NCBI GenBank assembly: GCA_038326655.1
Contig: JBBQKG010000007.1
Span: 1 to 64,000 of the forward strand
DNA length: 64,000 nt
Direction: 5' to 3'
From: JBBQKG01 sp038326655
GTDB lineage: Bacteria; Actinomycetota; Thermoleophilia; Solirubrobacterales; JBBDJG01
In this document: in pieces, positions 1-8,007 of the stretch
Position numbering within the stretch: position 1 is the first letter of the stretch
Layout of the letters: every line of letters starts with the position of its first letter
Notes under the pieces: model-generated
What the model was told of the DNA's origin: nothing
Database searches by the model: none
What the model saw: only the letters and a program-made list of their open reading frames with translations
Position numbers and translations under genes: made by a program

Positions 1-1280
1 ACCTCGTTGGCGCTCAGCACGCAGCGCGCTCCCGAGACCAGCCGGCAAGTGGGATGCGAGGCCAGGGCCCCGCTGGCCCGCGCGTTGAGCGCCGCCGCGT
101 AGACGAGGCCGGCCATCCCCGCTGCGCGCCCCGTCGCCTCCGAGGAGCAGCTCGTCGACGGAATGGAGAGCGTGATCTTCGAGGAGAAGTTGGTGCAGCC
201 GTTGAACTGCGTGTAGGAGCGCGGGACCGGCGTGAAGGTGTCGTTGTACTTGTTGATCGAGTTGACCACGATCGTGTGCCCGTAGTTCGAGGGCCAGTTG
301 TGATGCTGGGCGGCCTCGTCGGCCGCGGAGGCGATCACGGCCACACCGTGGTTGTAGGCGTAGTCGACCGCCTGGCGCGCGACCGCTGAGTTGTTGAGCG
401 TGCCGAGCGCCTCCTGGACCACCAGGATCCGGTTGTCGACCGCATAGATCACGGCCTGCGCGAAGTTGCTGACGTCCGCGACGAAGGAGTCGCCCACGCG
501 CAACGGGATCACCATGCAGTTCGGGCACGAGCCGCTCTGGCCGCCGTTGTTGGCCTCGGCGCTGGAGTCTTTGGCCTCGCCCGTGCCGTGCCCGTACTGG
601 ACGTCGTCGTAGGCGTCGTTGTCGTTGTCGAGGAAGTCCCAGCCGGCGATGTCGTCGACGTAGCCGTTGCCGTCCTCGTCGGCGCCGTTCTCGAACGCAA
701 TGATCAAATCCTGCGGGTCCAGCATGTCGGTCGGCCCGACGCTGTTGGGCTCGTTCGTGCTGACCCGCGAGTCGCACAGGTAGTCGAGCACGTTGAAGAC
801 GCCGTCGCCGTTCTGGTCGTTGCCGGTGCCGTAGGAGGCGCAGTTGACCCCGGCTTCGAGTGCGGTGCCGTCGTGGTTGGGGGTCGGCAGCTCGCCCTTA
901 TTCAGGCGGATCTTCTTGCGCAGGTCGACCATCGTGTCGCGCTCGTTCCACTTGATGCCGGAGTCGAGCACGGAGATCGCGACGTCGGGCCTTCCCACGG
1001 TCGTCTGCCAGGCCGTGTCGACGCTCGCGCTTGGGTCCACGACGTGCGCGCCGCGCACGCCGAAGAGCTCCTTCGGGTCAGCCGTGTACGGGCTGCCGGC
1101 CTCCGGGGTGGCCGCGAACTTCCAGTCGTTGCTGTCCCCGGACAGGTCGCTCGGCGTGACGCCCGGCGCCAGGTTGTAGTCGGGCGGCGCTCCGTAGGGA
1201 AAATCCGCGTACGCCGGCACGGCGCCGATCAAGAGCAGTGCGAACAGCGCAATGCAAAACCGCCGAGACAGTCCCCCCAC
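1..1280 (-). CDS. secreted subtilisin-like serine protease (S8), 3' end cut by window edge
   Basis: The minus-strand frame is open from a GTG at 1280 to the window edge (426 complete codons, no stop yet). The GTG follows a strong purine block (AGGGGGG). Residues 1-26 are a Sec signal peptide (basic LSRR, hydrophobic core IALFALLLIG, then PAYA before the mature chain). S8 catalytic residues are visible: Asp106 in VLDSG, His231 in YGHGTG, and a likely Ser380 in CSSEATGRAAG, which aligns with the family GTSxAxPxxxG. Between Asp and His lies an Asp/Asn-rich stretch with EF-hand-like DxNxDG repeats, probably calcium sites. Oddities: the usual oxyanion Asn (family AGNxG) is Asp321 in ASAADEA, and the Pro after the nucleophile is Gly. 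It should be exported and act outside the cell. Whether it is an active protease is uncertain because of these changes. Confidence 0.85.
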   Translation of the reverse strand, partial: MGGLSRRFCIALFALLLIGAVPAYADFPYGAPPDYNLAPGVTPSDLSGDSNDWKFAATPEAGSPYTADPKELFGVRGAHVVDPSASVDTAWQTTVGRPDVAISVLDSGIKWNERDTMVDLRKKIRLNKGELPTPNHDGTALEAGVNCASYGTGNDQNGDGVFNVLDYLCDSRVSTNEPNSVGPTDMLDPQDLIIAFENGADEDGNGYVDDIAGWDFLDNDNDAYDDVQYGHGTGEAKDSSAEANNGGQSGSCPNCMVIPLRVGDSFVADVSNFAQAVIYAVDNRILVVQEALGTLNNSAVARQAVDYAYNHGVAVIASAADEAAQHHNWPSNYGHTIVVNSINKYNDTFTPVPRSYTQFNGCTNFSSKITLSIPSTSCSSEATGRAAGMAGLVYAAALNARASGALASHPTCRLVSGARCVLSANE

Positions 1281-1323
1281 AGGTATCCCCCCTACTAGAG
1301 CTCCCCGAAAAATCGCCAGGACT

Positions 1324-1938
1324 CTACCGCATGTGCCGCTTCGGAGCAAAGCCCTGCGGCCTCAGCTCCAGCGTGGCGAGCGGCTCGTACACGGCGCCCC
1401 GGGGGGCCAGCGTGGAGCGGTAGAGCGTCGCGCGCGCGGGTGCGAACGGGCGTCGCAGGTCCGGCGGCAGCGCGGGCGCGTCCTCCAGGCGGGGCAGCGT
1501 GGCGCCGCGCTTCGGGCGCGCCAGCGTGACGTGCGGCCAGAAGGGCCGCTGCTCCGGCTCGTAGAGGCCCTCGGCGGCGAGCCGGGACGACAGCTGCTGC
1601 TGCCATGCCGCCACCGCTCCGCCCGCATCCTCGAGCGCGAGCGTGTACAGGCGCGGCCGGCGACGAGGGATCCCGCTGAGCTCGGTCGCGCTTAGCTCGA
1701 ACGGCCCCGCGGGCTCCGCGAAACAGCAGCGCGCGATGCGCTCGGCGTCACGCTCGTACTGGTAGCCGAGGAAGACGAGCGTGACATGGAGCGACTCCGG
1801 GCGGGGCAGCCGCACCTCCGGCACCGCGCCGAGCTCGCGCTCCCGCCACTCGACCAGCGGGTCCAGGAACTGCGCCGGAAGGTCGAGCGCCACGAACAGC
1901 CGCAGACGCGGCCGCTTCAGGCGCTCAGCTCTGCTCAA
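1324..1938 (-). CDS. thpR: RNA 2',3'-cyclic phosphodiesterase (2H family)
   Basis: A 204-residue protein of the LigT/ThpR two-histidine phosphoesterase family. The two signature tetrads are present as HVTLVFLG (His51, Thr53) and HVTLARP (His136, Thr138), at the usual spacing, and the length matches the family. Members open 2',3'-cyclic phosphates on RNA ends to 2'-phosphates, and some ligate tRNA half-molecules in vitro. The TTG start at 1938 overlaps the cinA stop by four bases (TTGA), so it is probably translationally coupled to cinA. A cinA-thpR pairing is common in actinobacteria. Cytoplasmic; no unusual features beyond the rare start codon. Confidence 0.85.
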   Translation of the reverse strand: MSRAERLKRPRLRLFVALDLPAQFLDPLVEWRERELGAVPEVRLPRPESLHVTLVFLGYQYERDAERIARCCFAEPAGPFELSATELSGIPRRRPRLYTLALEDAGGAVAAWQQQLSSRLAAEGLYEPEQRPFWPHVTLARPKRGATLPRLEDAPALPPDLRRPFAPARATLYRSTLAPRGAVYEPLATLELRPQGFAPKRHMR

Positions 1939-3209
1939 ATGGGAACCGCCTCGCGGCGCAACAGCCGCCGCAGCAGGTGAAGCGCGACGGTGGTCGCGCG
2001 GTCGCGCACGTCCCCGCGCGATCCCGGCAGGTCCAGCGAGCGCACGAGCTTGTCACCGTCCTTCTCCATGACGCAGAAGCACACGCGTCCGACCGGCTTG
2101 TCCTCCGTGCCCCCTTCGGGCCCCGCGACGCCCGTGAGGCCGATCCCGAGATCGGCGTGGAAGCGCTCGATCGCGCCCGCCGCGAGCGCCTCCGCGACCT
2201 CGTCCGAAACCGCGCCGTGGCGCTCGATCAGCTCCGGGTCGACGCCCAGCAGCTCGATCTTGGCCTCGTTCGAGTAAGCGACGACTCCCCCCGCGAAATA
2301 GGAGGAAGCACCGGCGCGATCGGTCAAGCGCGTGGACAGCAGGCCGCCCGTGCACGACTCGCCCACCGCGATGCGGCGCCCATCGAGGAGCCGGGCCACC
2401 TGCTCCTCGATCGAGCTTCCGTCGACCGAGAACAGGGCGTCGGCGTGACGCTCGGCGATCAGGCCCGCGAGCGCGTTGGAAGCCGCATCGCTTTCGGGAT
2501 CCGAGCGCACGACCACCTCGAGCTCGCCGCGGCGCAGGCAGGTGGTGACCTCCAGCCCGTCGAGCCCGATGTCCTGCTCCGCGACCCTCAGTGTCTCGGC
2601 GATCTCGGACTCTGGGATGCCGAACAGCCGCAGCATCGTGAGCCGGTACCTGGGCGCCCGCGCAGCGAGCGCCCTGAACGGATCCGTCTCGACCGCCTGG
2701 TCCCAGCTCCCCTGGAGCTCGCGCGGCGGTCCAGGCAGCACGACCACGATCTGGTCGCCGGCGGGCACCACCAGCCCGGGCGCCGTGCCCACCGGGTCGA
2801 GCGCGATCGCGCCGCGCGGCACCATCGCCTGCTTGCGGTTGGCGATGCGCAGCGCCTCCTGGTCGATCCGCCAGCGGATCGCGAACCGGGCGATGATCTC
2901 CGCAATTCTCTGCTCGAGCGCCTCGTCCAGCTCCAGCGGCCGCTCCGCAAAGTCAGCCACCACCTGGGCCGTGAGATCGTCGGCGGTCGGCCCGAGCCCT
3001 CCGCTCGTCACGATCAGATCCGCTCCCTGCTCGCGCATGAACCTCAGCGCCGACAGGAGATCGGCTGGACGATCTCCGGTGATCAGCACGTGGGCGAGCT
3101 CGATCCCGAGCTCCGCCAGGCGGTCGGCCAGCCACGGCCCGTTGCGATCGCGTACGCGGCCCGCGAGCACCTCGGTGCCGGTGATCACGAACCCTGCCCG
3201 GACGGTCAT
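1935..3209 (-). CDS. cinA: CinA family protein (nicotinamide-nucleotide amidase / competence-damage protein)
   Basis: 424 residues with the two-domain CinA layout: an N-terminal molybdopterin-binding-like domain (about residues 4-170, with SGGLGPTADDLT) and a C-terminal amidase domain beginning near VGESCTGGLLSTRLT. The C-terminal domain deamidates nicotinamide mononucleotide to nicotinate mononucleotide in the pyridine nucleotide salvage cycle; the N-terminal domain in related proteins has ADP-ribose pyrophosphatase activity. It lies four bases after the RodZ-like gene and overlaps thpR. In many actinobacteria cinA follows ftsK and an HTH/RodZ gene exactly as here, so it probably belongs to one minus-strand transcript starting near ftsK. 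Confidence 0.9.
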   Translation of the reverse strand: MTVRAGFVITGTEVLAGRVRDRNGPWLADRLAELGIELAHVLITGDRPADLLSALRFMREQGADLIVTSGGLGPTADDLTAQVVADFAERPLELDEALEQRIAEIIARFAIRWRIDQEALRIANRKQAMVPRGAIALDPVGTAPGLVVPAGDQIVVVLPGPPRELQGSWDQAVETDPFRALAARAPRYRLTMLRLFGIPESEIAETLRVAEQDIGLDGLEVTTCLRRGELEVVVRSDPESDAASNALAGLIAERHADALFSVDGSSIEEQVARLLDGRRIAVGESCTGGLLSTRLTDRAGASSYFAGGVVAYSNEAKIELLGVDPELIERHGAVSDEVAEALAAGAIERFHADLGIGLTGVAGPEGGTEDKPVGRVCFCVMEKDGDKLVRSLDLPGSRGDVRDRATTVALHLLRRLLRREAVPI

Positions 3210-3213
3210 GCGA

Positions 3214-3975
3214 TCACCCGCAGGTCGGCCTCTGCGCCGCGGACAGGATCTCGACGCCCGACGGCGTCACGGCGTAGCCGAGCGGCACGGCGCGATCGGG
3301 CGTGTCACGCGGCTTTCCGTTGATCTCGAGGTCACCGCCGCCATTTCCGACCGTGATCTTGAACGAAGACCCGGTGAACGGGCCTTCGCGGTCTCCCGCG
3401 GCGAGTGTTCGCCCATCGACCCGCGGCCGGTCATGCGCATCCACGACGCACACCCACACGGGCCGCGCGGCGACAACCCCCAGCTTGACCTTGCCGTCCG
3501 GCGCCGCGGCGGCCTTGCCTGCGTGGCCGGATCGCTTACCCGCCTTGTCCGCGCGCGAGCGGTCGGTCGAGCTGTTCCCGCCGTGGTCGTCGTTTGCGGT
3601 CAGGCCGAGGATCAACAGGAACCCGAGGAACACGACCACGAGCACGAGGCCCGCCACGAGGCGGGACGGCGGCCCTACCCGCCTGACCCGCGATCGCACG
3701 GGCCTGTCCCGCGAGAATGCCGGCAGCTCGAGGTCCTCGGGCTCCTCGAAGCGCGCCGCGTACTCGTCCACGAGCAGGTGAGCGTCGAGCCCGAGGAATT
3801 GCGCATATGTGCGGAGGAAGGTCTTGACATAGGTCGGCCCCGGCAGCACGCTCCATTCCTCGTTCTCGATCGCGCGCAGGTACTTCGCGCGGATCTTCGT
3901 CGCAGACTCGACCGTCGTGATATCGATCTTTTTGCGGATGCGCGTTTCGCGCAGGGTCGAGCCGATTTCTGCCAT
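3214..3975 (-). CDS. RodZ-like helix-turn-helix membrane protein
   Basis: 253 residues. Residues 4-70 form a Cro/CI-type HTH like that of RodZ (TLRETRIRKKIDI...TKIRAKYLRAIENEEW). A basic linker follows, then a single membrane segment at about 107-125 (VAGLVLVVVFLGFLLILGL), then an Asp/Lys-rich linker and a beta-rich extracytoplasmic domain resembling DUF4115. This is the topology of RodZ, which links MreB-type cytoskeleton to the envelope in rods. In actinobacteria the protein sits between ftsK and cinA/pgsA and its role is not well defined. It is cytoplasmic at the N terminus and external at the C terminus. The call is firm for the architecture and weaker for the cell-shape role. Confidence 0.8.
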   Translation of the reverse strand: MAEIGSTLRETRIRKKIDITTVESATKIRAKYLRAIENEEWSVLPGPTYVKTFLRTYAQFLGLDAHLLVDEYAARFEEPEDLELPAFSRDRPVRSRVRRVGPPSRLVAGLVLVVVFLGFLLILGLTANDDHGGNSSTDRSRADKAGKRSGHAGKAAAAPDGKVKLGVVAARPVWVCVVDAHDRPRVDGRTLAAGDREGPFTGSSFKITVGNGGGDLEINGKPRDTPDRAVPLGYAVTPSGVEILSAAQRPTCG

Positions 3976-4036
3976 CGCGAATGCAGCAGAAGGTACCCGT
4001 ACTACTGCCTGACGGCGACAAGGCGCCGTTCGGGAT

Positions 4037-6487
4037 CTACGTCAGGTCCGCCGTGCCCTCGACCGGTTCGGCGCCAGACGGCGCTGACGCCGGCGTGAGC
4101 ACGCGCGAGACATCGGCCGCTGCGATGAGAACCTGCCGCGGCTTCGAGCCCTCGTATCCGGAGATCACGCCGCGTCGCTCGAGCATGTCGATCAGCCGCC
4201 CGGCTCGCGTGTATCCGACCCGGAGCCGGCGCTGGATCATCGAGACCGATGCCGTCTGCGTCTGCGCGACGAGGTGGATCGCCTCCTCGAGCAGATCGTC
4301 CTCGTCGGGCGACAGCTCGCCCTCGGACTCCTCGACCTCCTGCCGGCCCTCGAGCAGCTCCCGATCATAGGTGGGCTCGCCCTGGGACCGCCACGCGTTC
4401 GTGATGCGCGCGATCTCGTCCTCGGTGATGTAGGCGCCCTGGATCCGCTGAAGCTTCGAGGAGCCGACCGGCCGGAACAGCATGTCGCCCTGCCCGAGCA
4501 GCGCCTCCGCCCCGCCCTGATCGAGGATCACGCGCGAGTCGTGCTGGGAGGAGACGGCGAACGCGATCCGCGCCGGCACGTTCACCTTGATCGTTCCGGT
4601 GATGATGTCGACCGACGGCCGCTGAGTCGCGAGCAAGAGGTGGATGCCGACCGCGCGTGATTTCTGCGCAAGGCGGATGATCGAGTCCTCGACCTCGCCC
4701 GGCGCGACCATCATGAGGTCGGCCAGCTCGTCGATCACGCAAAGGATGTATGGCAGCGGCGGCTGCTTCGCGGCGACGCGGACCTTGTTCAGCTCGATGA
4801 TGCTCCGCGCCCTGACGCCCTGCATGACCTCGTAGCGGCTCTCCATCTCGCGGATCAGGTTCGCCAGCACGTTCGCGGCCATCCTGGGCGCGGTCACGAC
4901 GGGCGTGAGCAGGTGCGGGATGTCCTCATAGTGGTTGAGCTCGACGCGCTTGGGGTCGACGAGCACCATGCGGACCTCGTTCGGCGACGCACGCAGCAGG
5001 ATCGACGAGAGCATCGTGTTGATGCAGCCGGACTTCCCCGAGCCGGTCGTTCCCGCGACCAGCACGTGTGGCATGCGCGCGAGGTCGGTCCAGACGGCAT
5101 GGCCGGCGATGTCCTTGCCGAGCCACACCGACAGCGGCGAAGAGTTACTGGTCGCGCCTTTGGCGCTCCCGCCACTTTCGAGGTTGGTCTTGAAGATGTC
5201 ACCCAGGTAGACCATGCGGTGCCGCTTGTTCGGAACCTCGACTCCGACGGCCTGCTTGCCCGGAATCGGCGCGAGGATCCGGATGTCGGTCGAGGCCAGC
5301 GCGTAGGCGAGGTCGTCCTTGAGCTGCGTGACCTTGGAGACCTTCGTGCCGGGGGCGAGACGAAGCTCGTGTCGGGTGACCCGCGGGCCGGTCACGCGAC
5401 CGAGCACCTGCGCCTCGATCCCGAAGTGGCCGAGCGTCTCCACCAGCTGCCTTGCGATCTGGTCCTGGTTCGACGTGTCCGGGCTCTGATTGCCGTTCGA
5501 GCGCTTGAGAGCAGACGGCGCCGGCAAGCGGTAGTCGAGCTCGTCGGACTCGGTGACGGCGGAGCGGCGGTTCCCCATCGGCGTGAGCTCGAGCTCCTCG
5601 GTGGGCTGCTCGGGCTCCGCCGGCATGGGCGCCTGGCTCTCGGCGTCCTCGACATCGCGCTCGACGCGCGCGAGCGGGTCGGACTCTTCGGCCTCGAGCG
5701 CGTCCTCTTCCGCAGCGAAGGACCGCTGTGGCGCCGGCGCGTCCTGTTCGTGCAGCGCGCGCACCTCGGGCTCTCCCTCGGGCTCGTCGTAGTAGGTGTT
5801 GCGCTCGGCGTCCTCACTCGCCCAGGAGCGCTCGTGGGCGACGCGCTCGCGTATGCGCCCGGCCCACCGGACTGCGAGCTCCCGGCCGCGGCCAAGCATC
5901 GTGGCGGCCGAGACGCCGGTCGTCAGGACCAGGCCGGCGGCGAAGGCGAACAGGAAGACGAGATGCGCCCCGGCGCGTGAGAAGAGCGAGGAGAAGGCCC
6001 AGTAGAGCACCTCGCCCACGAGGCCGCCGCGGTCCATGAACTGGTCCGCGTCGAACAGGACCCGCCGGCCGTGGAGCTCCGGCCCGAGGCCGAGCGTCCC
6101 GGCTGCGAAGCCCAGCATCAGCGCGCAGCCGAGCACCGCGACACCGAGCTTGCGAGCGTGGGGCTCGTCGTGCTCACCTCGCTGCACCATCAGCAACGCG
6201 CCGGCGCCGAAAAGCGCGAGTGGGGTCAGGTAGGCGACCGCCCCGAGGAAGAAGCGCAGGCCCTCGGACAGGACATGGCCCACGCGGCCCCCGTCCCACC
6301 CGAAGTAGAAGACGAACGCGAGCAGCACCCCCATCGCGAGCAGCCCGAGCGCGACCGCGTCCCGGCGGGACTGGTCGAGCTCGGCCAGGCGCGGGAGGCG
6401 CACGCGAAGCGATCGCAGCGACGGACGAGCCGCCTTTCGGCTGCGGGTCTTCCGCTTGCGCTTGGGAGTGGTCTTTCTGGCGGCCAT
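4037..6487 (-). CDS. ftsK: DNA translocase FtsK/SpoIIIE
   Basis: 816 residues. A basic N-terminal tail (many Lys/Arg, residues 1-35) is followed by four or five membrane segments (about 45-195), a long acidic, Pro/Glu-rich linker, and the motor. Walker A is GTTGSGKS with Lys485; the Walker B region reads YILCVIDELADLM. The C-terminal gamma domain is a winged helix (about 745-805, TASVSMIQRRLRVGYTRAGR) that reads KOPS-like polar sequences. It pumps chromosome ends through the closing septum during division. The ATG at 6487 sits seven bases from a 27-base palindrome (6493-6519). It heads the ftsK-rodZ-cinA-thpR run. Confidence 0.93.
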   Translation of the reverse strand: MAARKTTPKRKRKTRSRKAARPSLRSLRVRLPRLAELDQSRRDAVALGLLAMGVLLAFVFYFGWDGGRVGHVLSEGLRFFLGAVAYLTPLALFGAGALLMVQRGEHDEPHARKLGVAVLGCALMLGFAAGTLGLGPELHGRRVLFDADQFMDRGGLVGEVLYWAFSSLFSRAGAHLVFLFAFAAGLVLTTGVSAATMLGRGRELAVRWAGRIRERVAHERSWASEDAERNTYYDEPEGEPEVRALHEQDAPAPQRSFAAEEDALEAEESDPLARVERDVEDAESQAPMPAEPEQPTEELELTPMGNRRSAVTESDELDYRLPAPSALKRSNGNQSPDTSNQDQIARQLVETLGHFGIEAQVLGRVTGPRVTRHELRLAPGTKVSKVTQLKDDLAYALASTDIRILAPIPGKQAVGVEVPNKRHRMVYLGDIFKTNLESGGSAKGATSNSSPLSVWLGKDIAGHAVWTDLARMPHVLVAGTTGSGKSGCINTMLSSILLRASPNEVRMVLVDPKRVELNHYEDIPHLLTPVVTAPRMAANVLANLIREMESRYEVMQGVRARSIIELNKVRVAAKQPPLPYILCVIDELADLMMVAPGEVEDSIIRLAQKSRAVGIHLLLATQRPSVDIITGTIKVNVPARIAFAVSSQHDSRVILDQGGAEALLGQGDMLFRPVGSSKLQRIQGAYITEDEIARITNAWRSQGEPTYDRELLEGRQEVEESEGELSPDEDDLLEEAIHLVAQTQTASVSMIQRRLRVGYTRAGRLIDMLERRGVISGYEGSKPRQVLIAAADVSRVLTPASAPSGAEPVEGTADLT

Positions 6488-6492
6488 CGTCG

Positions 6493-6519
6493 CTTCGGCC
6501 GGCGATCCGCCGGCCGAAG
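6493..6519. repeat. 27-base perfect palindrome upstream of ftsK
   Basis: Two 12-base arms, CTTCGGCCGGCG and its exact reverse complement, flank a 3-base centre (ATC). It lies in the 112-base divergent gap between ftsK (minus, start 6487) and the SDR gene (plus, start 6600), only six bases before the ftsK start. It could be an operator for either gene or a stem in the ftsK leader. It resembles the other palindromes in the window in arm length but has a different centre. Confidence 0.6.
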
Positions 6520-6599
6520 GGTGATTTCGACGCCTTCGCGCGCGCCCCTGCCGCTACGGGACGAACAGGCCGGGGCCCACACAAGTACCCTGAACGGCT

Positions 6600-7392
6600 G
6601 TGGAGACCGCCGTCGTAACAGGTGCCGGGCGTGGCATCGGGCGCGAGATCGCACGCCGCCTGGCCGCGCGTGGGTACGACGTGCTGGCGACCGACGTGAG
6701 CCTGGAGTCGGCCCAGGAGACCGCCGAGCTGCTCGGCGAACGCGTGCGCGAGGGCGCTCGACGTCCGCGACCCGGACGCGCATCGCGCCGCCGCGACCGA
6801 GGCAACCGCGCGCGGGCCACTTGCGGTGTGGGTCAACAACGCGGGCATCCTGAGGACCGCCAAGGCCTGGTCGCACAGCGACGAGGAGGTCCGGCTGATG
6901 GTCGAGGCGAACCTGCTCGGCGTCGTGTACGGGTCACGCGCGGCGGTCGATGCGATGCGCCCGCAGGGCGGCCACATCATCAACATGGCCTCGATGTCCT
7001 CGTTCGGCCCCGTGCCGGGTCTCGCCGTGTACGGCGCCACCAAGCACGCGGTGCTTGGTTTCACCGGCTCGCTGCAGGGAGACCTGGACCACGCCGGGAT
7101 CCCGATCCGCGTCCACGCCGTCTGTCCGGACGCCGTCGACACCGGCATGGTGCGCGAGCGCCAGGCCGAGCCCGACGCGGCGATCATCTTCTCCGCCCCG
7201 AAGCTGCTGGAGCCGGCCGACGTCGCCGAGCGGGCGGTCGCGCTGCTCGACTCCACCAAGATCGTGCTTCCGATCCCGGCAAGCCGCGCCTGGCTCACGC
7301 GCACGATGGCCGCGTTTCCGCGCGCCGACCTGCGCGCCTTGGAGCTCTTCAGGAAAGCTGGAGAGAAGAAGCGCCGCCGGCGAGCGGCGTGA
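6600..7392 (+). pseudogene. short-chain dehydrogenase/reductase interrupted by a one-base insertion
   Basis: The product would be an approximately 264-residue classical SDR (NAD(P)-dependent oxidoreductase). The first frame starts at GTG 6600 and gives the cofactor motif TGAGRGIG. From the G run at 6752-6754 the family sequence continues in the next frame: ALDVRDPD, then VNNAG, NMASMSS and the catalytic YGATKHAV (Tyr/Lys), ending at TGA 7390-7392. Removing one G at 6752-6754 restores a single uninterrupted gene with every catalytic residue intact, so this is either a recent inactivation or a sequencing error. The stop overlaps the MOSC start (GTGA). A weak -10 (TACCCT) ends eight bases before the GTG. 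Substrate unknown. Confidence 0.8.
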
Positions 7393-7934
7393 ACGCTCCC
7401 GTCGTCGAGGCGGTGAGCCGCAGCGCCGCCCACACGATGAGCAAGCCGAACCGGGACAGCATTCACCTGCTCGCCGGGCTCGGCGTGGAGGGCGACGCGC
7501 ACGCGGGCACGACCGTGAAGCATCGTTCGCGCGTCCGCGCCGACCCGAGCCGCCCGAACCTGCGCCAGGTCCACCTGATCCACGCCGAGCTGCACGACGA
7601 GCTGGGGGCAGCCGGCTTCGCGGTGTCCCCCGGCCAGATGGGCGAGAACGTGACCACCCGCGGCATCGACCTGCTCGGCCTGCCGGCGGGCACACGGCTG
7701 TGTCTGGGCGAGGCCGCGGTCGTCGAGGTGACCGGCCTGCGCAACCCCTGCACGCAGCTGGACGGGATTCAGCCGGGCCTGATGGCGGCGGCCCTGGACC
7801 GGGACGCAGCGGGCAATCTGATCCGCAAGGCGGGCGTGATGGGCATCGTCGTGGCGGCTGGAGAGGTGCGGCCGGGTGATGCGATTTCGATCGAGCCGCC
7901 GCGCGGCCGACACCAGCCGCTGGAACCCGTGTAG
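7389..7934 (+). CDS. MOSC domain-containing protein
   Basis: 181 residues from GTG 7389, which overlaps the preceding SDR stop by four bases. The sequence has MOSC landmarks: GVEGDAHAG near the N terminus, RQVHLI, GQMGENVTTRGIDL, and the conserved cysteine in TGLRNPCTQL, followed by GIVVAAGEVRPGD at the end. MOSC domains are sulfur-carrying modules related to the molybdenum-cofactor sulfurase C terminus; stand-alone members such as YiiM confer resistance to N-hydroxylated base analogues. The frame is also open upstream through the broken SDR, but the fused product would be nonsense between the G insertion and this start. Probably co-transcribed with the SDR. Confidence 0.82.
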   Translation: MNAPVVEAVSRSAAHTMSKPNRDSIHLLAGLGVEGDAHAGTTVKHRSRVRADPSRPNLRQVHLIHAELHDELGAAGFAVSPGQMGENVTTRGIDLLGLPAGTRLCLGEAAVVEVTGLRNPCTQLDGIQPGLMAAALDRDAAGNLIRKAGVMGIVVAAGEVRPGDAISIEPPRGRHQPLEPV

Positions 7935-7950
7935 GGACCGGAGCAACTGG

Positions 7951-7976
7951 CCGTCCGGCTGCGAGCAGCCGGACGG
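7951..7976. terminator. palindromic hairpin between convergent MOSC and rnj genes
   Basis: Arms CCGTCCGGCTGC and its exact reverse complement surround a 2-base centre (GA). It sits 17 bases past the MOSC stop and 32 bases beyond the rnj stop, the usual place for a bidirectional terminator. Only a short GTTT follows on the plus strand, so it is not a textbook U-tailed terminator. Arm length and the GC-NN-GC centre also match the palindromes inside carA and pyrR. Confidence 0.55.
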
Positions 7977-8007
7977 GTTTGCGCGGCCTTGCTGCCTTTG
8001 GCGGTGC

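Noticed and set aside
588..1298. Long plus-strand frame rich in Val and Asp
   Set aside because: Antisense of the subtilase; the minus frame has the signal peptide and catalytic motifs. Such mirror frames are expected at this GC content.
2821..2870. CATCGCC...GGCGATG inverted repeat with GCTTGC inside cinA
   Set aside because: Only 7-base arms with an 11-base off-centre loop in conserved coding sequence; expected by chance at this base composition.
1977..3323. 448-codon plus-strand frame
   Set aside because: Antisense of cinA with Arg/His/Asp-rich sequence and no recognisable motif.
6600..7934. Single 444-codon frame as an SDR-MOSC fusion
   Set aside because: Between the extra G at 6752-6754 and the MOSC start the translation is arginine/proline-rich nonsense, while the neighbouring frame carries the real SDR motifs.
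7951..7980. Possible small structured RNA (SRP-like) downstream of MOSC
   Set aside because: The only structure is one perfect hairpin; none of the conserved SRP RNA loop sequence is present.
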